Assembly (NCBI GenBank): GCA_014905825.1
Contig: JACGCN010000026.1
Location: 434,001-498,000 of the forward strand
Reading direction: 5' to 3'
DNA: 64,000 bases
From: Lyophyllum atratum
Taxonomy: Eukaryota > Basidiomycota > Agaricomycetes > Agaricales > Lyophyllaceae
Below the pieces are notes generated by a model, which saw nothing but the letters and a program-made list of their open reading frames with translations, was not told the origin of the DNA and did no database searches. Both the position numbers and the translations under genes were made by a program. This document shows positions 59,822-64,000 of the stretch, piece by piece (positions within the stretch are counted from its first letter, which is position 1; the number at the start of each line of letters is the position of its first letter).

Positions 59822-59858
59822 GAATACACGTGACGCTTGTCTTATCACCCCAACCTCC

Positions 59859-62486
59859 ATGTCAAACACCCTGCCACCTCTGGCAATCCCAGCGCCGCAC
59901 AGAAGAAATATCAAGTCTGCCTCTAGCGTATCCCTACCGCCGTTATCGAGCTGGTCTGATGGTCGACGGGCTCTCTCCTCCCTCTCGTCCTCTCCACCGC
60001 AGTCGTCTTCCCCTCCCTTGACCCCGTTTTCGTCAAGAAGTCAGAGTCATGCGTTCATTCGTTCCAGCCCCGTTTTTGGCTCTGAAACAGCTCGTTATCC
60101 ATCTTCCGACTACATCGATGAGCTTCCTTCCACTTGGGATCGCGCCTACCCCCATCCGCCCACCAAGCTGCCAGATACATCAGTTACCCTCCCAGGCTTC
60201 AAATCGTTCTTCCCAGACGCGGTTCCCATTACCCATTCTACGCGTCTCGGCGCGTCGCAAGAGTCGAGCCGAGAAGCTAGCTTTTTCGACAAACACCACC
60301 ATAACGACGCTCCTAGGCAAGCAGCATCCTACACGCCGGTTTTCTGTGACAGCGAAGAAGAGGAGCAGGAGGAAGATAGCGAAGGTTACAGTTTCGTCGA
60401 AGAAGATGCCCGTGCGACTTTCTTCCGCACATCTTCCGAACGCGGCCAGTGGAGATACGACCCCCAACCCCTCAAACTCCAATCCCGTTCCCTTCTACGG
60501 CAATCTGCCCCCACTTCCTCCCCTCCCCCAATTTCGGGTCTACACCTACTTACAAGGCCGATATCTGAGCCTGCACCGTCAATTGGTCGTACATCGACTC
60601 CACCTGTGACGCCAGATGGTTCACACGAAGAAGAGGATAGCCGCCCCGAAGTTCCGTCGACGTCCGGCGTGGACACTATCTCGTCGGATCAGTCCAGCCC
60701 CGCAATTTATGGCGCCTCAAGCAGTTTGCCTTCCCTTACGAGTGGCAGAGAAAGTACAGAGCCTGAGGATCTGGTCTGCCCACCCTCGCCGCTGCCGCCT
60801 TCTTCGCCCCCGCTCTCCTCTCTTCCTTCCTCCCCCATGATGCGGTCCATCTCCCCTTTGTCATTCGCACCCTCGTCTCCGTATATTCCGCCATCCTCCC
60901 CGTTGTCCTTCGCGGATTCTCTGTCGTTAGACAACGAGCAGGATATGGACCTAAAGAGCGACCACGAGGTAGATGTGATTCCGACACCACACCCGGAACC
61001 AGTGGCAACACTTGACATCCAGGTACTCGCAGAGGTGAGTTCGCGAGCCTAGCCTCTGATTGTCCTCGATCGACCTTCTCTTTCAGTTGGTGCCCACATC
61101 CACTCCTGAGGCGAGGCAAGATCCGGAAGAGCCAAGACCGGCGCCAATGTCGCCTGTTGTCGTTCCTCGAGCGCCGTTCCCTTGTCTGGAGCCTGTGCCA
61201 CGCACGGAGGTGCCTGACCTCAGCCTAGCTGGTGGACCAGTCATCATAGCGGCGACGTCACCTGTCGCCGAGCCCGCCCCTGTCCTATTACCAACATCCC
61301 AGAAAGACGTGCCTAAGGCAGAGGAGGCTGCTGAAGCCGTAGCGATGAGTACGGAAATGGTTGATGACTCGAGTGTCTTGCAGCCTGGCGGAGATGTCGG
61401 TGATATGGTCGATGTAAGCATCCCGATGGCGGAGGAAATGGAAGTCGAGGTTGGGATCGAGAATATGGTCGTTGTGATAGGGCCAGGGGAGAATGGCAAG
61501 GGCCCGGTGAGGGATGTCGAGGTTGAAGCGCTGCAGCCGAAGGACGAGAACAGCGTGGTTGATTCGAAGAACCAAGGGTCTAGCGCCTCTAAGACGAGCG
61601 TTTTGAAGGAGAAGAGAAAGCACGAGGATGGGCAGCGGGAGGGCCCAGCGAGGAAGAAGTCGAGGATGCTCTCGGAGGAATCTGGGTCTGGTTCGGGGAG
61701 ACCCGAGAAGAAGAGGAAGGCGCAGAAGGAGGGTAAGCGGAGGCTAGAAGAAGCTGAGGAGGCGCAGGAGGATGAGGAGGAAGAGAACAAGCAAGCCGCG
61801 CCTGCGCCCAAAACGAAGAAGCAGAAAAAGTCGGACAACGAGGTCTTGCCCAAACGGTCGCGCCCACAACAGCCCTCCAAATCCAAGTCCAAGTCCACGC
61901 CCTCCTCCTCTGCATCAAGTTCGAAGCCCCCGCCCAGGGACGAGTCGCGACCCAAACCCAAGGCGGCGACGCCGAAGGACCCAGAGACGCAGGCGCTGGA
62001 TACGGAGATCTGCGGTATGCTGATCGAGAGCATGGCCACCTCGCGCGCGTCGTGTCTCCCCGCGTCGACGCTGTACAAGAACGTCATGCAGTGCCACCCG
62101 GCGCTCAAGGAGCAGCGCGGGGAGAAGGAGTGGATGGAGATCTTTGAAAGGGTGTTGCATGATGGGGAGGCGACGAGGGGGAGTGGGGTGTTTGGGAAGG
62201 TGGAGAGCAGTTTCAAGGTTCGTGGTGGTGGTTTTCTCTTTTCGCGATGTGAGATGGAGGACTGACTGCTTTGGTTTGGGTTTTGTCTTTGTAGGATGAC
62301 TCGGATCGGCCGTTGGAGGCGCAGTGGTTTTATGTGCCTGAGCTGGACGAGGACCAGGAGAGGGCGGCGCTGATACGGAGTATGATGCCGCGCCCTGGGA
62401 AGAGGAGCGAGACGAAGAAGTATAAGCAGTATTATTATCGGCCGCTTGCTAAGATTTCGCGGTGGGACCCTGAAGATGAGATTTAA
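59859..62486 (+). CDS. Large probably nuclear protein of unknown function, 832 aa
   Basis: Exons 59859-61034, 61087-62217, 62295-62486 with phase-0 introns. The N-terminal half is Ser/Pro-rich with many SP and TP sites (possible CDK or MAPK targets) and an acidic patch (CDSEEEEQEEDSEG). The middle has Lys/Arg/Glu-rich stretches with likely nuclear localisation signals (ARKKSR, KKRKAQKEGKRR, KTKKQKK). The last 170 residues look folded (EICGMLIESMATSRASCLPASTLYKNVM, then WMEIFERVLHDGE and a final QWFYVPELDEDQERAALIRSM), perhaps a winged-helix-like module. I do not recognise the family. The MCB cluster upstream suggests an S-phase role in replication or chromatin. The start is the ATG after the MCB boxes (MSNTLPPLAIPAP). 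Confidence 0.7.
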
Positions 62487-63036
62487 TTCGGGGTTGTTTT
62501 TCGTTCTTTTTTCCCTTCCTGCGAGCTTGTGCTTGTCTTTCTAGCGTGCTGGTGTTCTTTTCTTCTTAACGCTTTCTTTTGCATTCTTCCTTGCTTCATC
62601 CTTCGTGCTTCGTCTGGTGTCTATTATTAATATTTATTCACATTATCTGGGATCACTCCTTTGCTGTTTCTAGTACTACGCCCGTCTCGTTGCATCTGCC
62701 ACCCATCGAACTTCACTACTCAATCAAAACATCGAATTCTTGACATCTTGTGCGGGCTGATGTCTGCATTACAAGCAAATTACAGCCCTCTAATTTCGTG
62801 GTGGTATCGAGTAATGGACCTTGGTGTTGTCGAGCGTCGCTATGCAGGGCCATCCATGCATGCGATTTCTGGAATACGGATGTGTTAAAACTTCAGCTTC
62901 AGGAATCAGCATCAAAGCCCAAGGGCCAAAATTCAGGCCTCCGCGAGAGCTCAGTGCTCAGTGTTCCCTCTTCAGAAGCGACGGCAGAAAGATAGGTGCA
63001 TATAAGGAATAAAAAGATCTGCTTCAAGATGATAAG
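62487..63036. other. 3' flank and intergenic, no gene seen
   Basis: C/T-rich 3' flank of the preceding gene, followed by short frames with no motif. Confidence 0.4.
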
Positions 63037-63118
63037 TGGACACACCCGGAATTGAACCGGGGACCGCCCGCAGACGCTAATGCTAAGCGGGCGTGATAAC
63101 CAACTACACCATGTGCCC
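63037..63118 (-). tRNA. tRNA-Ala (anticodon AGC) with an 8-nt intron
   Basis: The minus strand folds as a cloverleaf: acceptor GGGCACA/TGTGTCC, D arm GTGTAGTTGGTTATCAC, anticodon stem CCCGC/GCGGG, T arm CCCGG-TTCAATT-CCGGG, discriminator A. The anticodon loop is enlarged by an 8-nt intron (63073-63080) after position 37. Anticodon AGC is at 63082-63084. The acceptor stem has the G3-U70 wobble pair that marks alanine tRNAs. Confidence 0.88.
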
Positions 63119-63490
63119 ATGTGCTATGTTCATGACATTGAGGAATGAGATAAGTAGGGCTACGGAACCCTTTACGACTGAGTTAAAGGCCTAGTCTCAA
63201 CGGTGGTATGCATGTGTCTAAATAACATCATAATACCAATTCCCGGTTATAAAGCTCCCAGAATAGAGCATTTCAATGGTTGGATGGTGCCAGGTGGTTG
63301 CTTGGAAGGTGGGATCGAGGTGGTGGTAGTGCAACAAGCCCGGTGTCAAGTTTGACTGGCCTGCCAGCCTGGGCCCTGGGCCCTACACCTGCTCTCCTCC
63401 CTTCCCAAAGAAAAATAAATGAATGGCCATTTATTGCTCGCACCGACGGCGCAGATGCTCAGCAAAAGGTGTAACGTGGCCGAAACTAAC

Positions 63491-63572
63491 TGGACACACC
63501 CGGAATTGAACCGGGGACCGCCCGCAGACGCTAATGCTAAGCGGGCGTGATAACCAACTACACCATGTGCCC
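63491..63572 (-). tRNA. tRNA-Ala (anticodon AGC), second identical copy
   Basis: Identical over all 82 bp to the copy at 63037-63118, including the 8-nt intron, and on the same strand. Flanking sequences differ beyond a base or two, so the duplication is old or the genes are kept alike by gene conversion. Confidence 0.88.
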
Positions 63573-63708
63573 ATGCACAAGGCTGCACGGATGCACTCGC
63601 AACAAGAACGCCTTCTTGTAGGGTCACACCCGCCTTGGTAGAGCCCGCGGTGGGATCCCATGTAAAGTCGCAGTAGCGCGCAATTGGGCAATAAATAGAA
63701 AGTACATA

Positions 63709-64000
63709 CTACAAAGCAAATATGAAATCCTCGTTCTGCGAATCCGTGAGGTCATGGAATGCCTGATCGTTCAGAGCACCATCTCCGTTCTGCATATGTT
63801 TCTCGAGAGACGTATCGAGAACATCGGCGGTCTTTCCGAGACTGGCGCGGAAGGCACCGTGTTGTCGGTTCCGAAAGGCGAGGAAGGCGGCTGTTATTCT
63901 ATCTAGTATGTTAGGTTGTCCGTTACAGGATATGAATCTCATGAATCGAGGACGACATGAGTGCGATGGTCCGTTACAACACAGGAGCGACTTTGACATA
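63709..64000 (-). CDS. 3' end of an unknown gene leaving the window
   Basis: The minus strand ends in a stop at 63709. The last exon probably runs from about 63902 (after an ACTAG acceptor) and encodes RITAAFLAFRNRQHGAFRAS and on to SQNEDFIFAL. Upstream sequence to the window edge may be intron or an earlier exon. The tail resembles nothing I can name. Confidence 0.4.
   Translation of the reverse strand, partial: MSKSLLCCNGPSHSCRPRFMRFISCNGQPNILDRITAAFLAFRNRQHGAFRASLGKTADVLDTSLEKHMQNGDGALNDQAFHDLTDSQNEDFIFAL

Noticed and set aside
61083..62216. 377-residue open frame on the minus strand
   Set aside because: Exact antisense of the basic/acidic coding exon of the gene at 59859-62486. Ser-rich composition mirrors Lys/Glu/Arg codons, and the plus strand has splice sites and a sensible product.
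62899..63691. Two minus-strand frames sharing an identical peptide
   Set aside because: The shared peptide is only the translation of the two identical tRNA-Ala genes.

Overview
This window comes from the nuclear genome of a mushroom-forming fungus (Basidiomycota, Agaricomycetes). Genes are split by many short introns (about 50-65 bp, mostly GT..AG with a CTRAY-like branch site). The gene families fit that group: an alpha-kinase, a TET/JBP-type dioxygenase, a NACHT NTPase, a DUF6698-like protein and several mushroom-only families. Exon joins below were worked out by hand from splice signals and reading phase. None is confirmed by transcripts.

Layout. 0-4.6 kb: the 3' part of a large gene with a weak chromo-like segment, then a small RING-like gene. 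5-11.5 kb: a graveyard with a shattered TOM1/HUWE1-like ubiquitin-ligase relic, a frame-broken zinc-binding family member and a DUF6698-like gene. 11.5-12.7 kb: a satellite-like tandem repeat. 13.7-22.4 kb: conserved housekeeping-type genes, namely a small mushroom-family protein, an APH-fold kinase, MIOS/Sea4 (GATOR2/SEA complex) and a hexose transporter. 22.9-29 kb: eroded or unknown genes. 29.1-35.0 kb: an intact integrase-core gene divergent from an alpha-kinase gene. A large intron of the kinase gene holds a truncated Ty1/copia element.

36.76-44.71 kb is the most striking part. A DNA transposon of about 8 kb is bounded by imperfect inverted repeats that include a perfect 26-bp match. Between them lie an apparently intact MULE-like DDE transposase, a TET/JBP-type 2-oxoglutarate dioxygenase with its catalytic residues, and a gene with a GRF-like zinc finger. 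This looks like a mobile unit carrying its own DNA-base-modification gene.

46.2-53.3 kb: a NACHT NTPase gene beside two paralogous helical, membrane-segment proteins, one with a premature stop. This layout resembles fungal NLR/cell-death neighbourhoods. 55.7-62.5 kb: an Ariadne-type RBR ubiquitin ligase and a large, probably nuclear, basic/acidic protein whose upstream region carries four MluI cell-cycle boxes. 63-64 kb: two identical tRNA-Ala(AGC) genes with 8-nt introns, and the 3' end of a gene that leaves the window.
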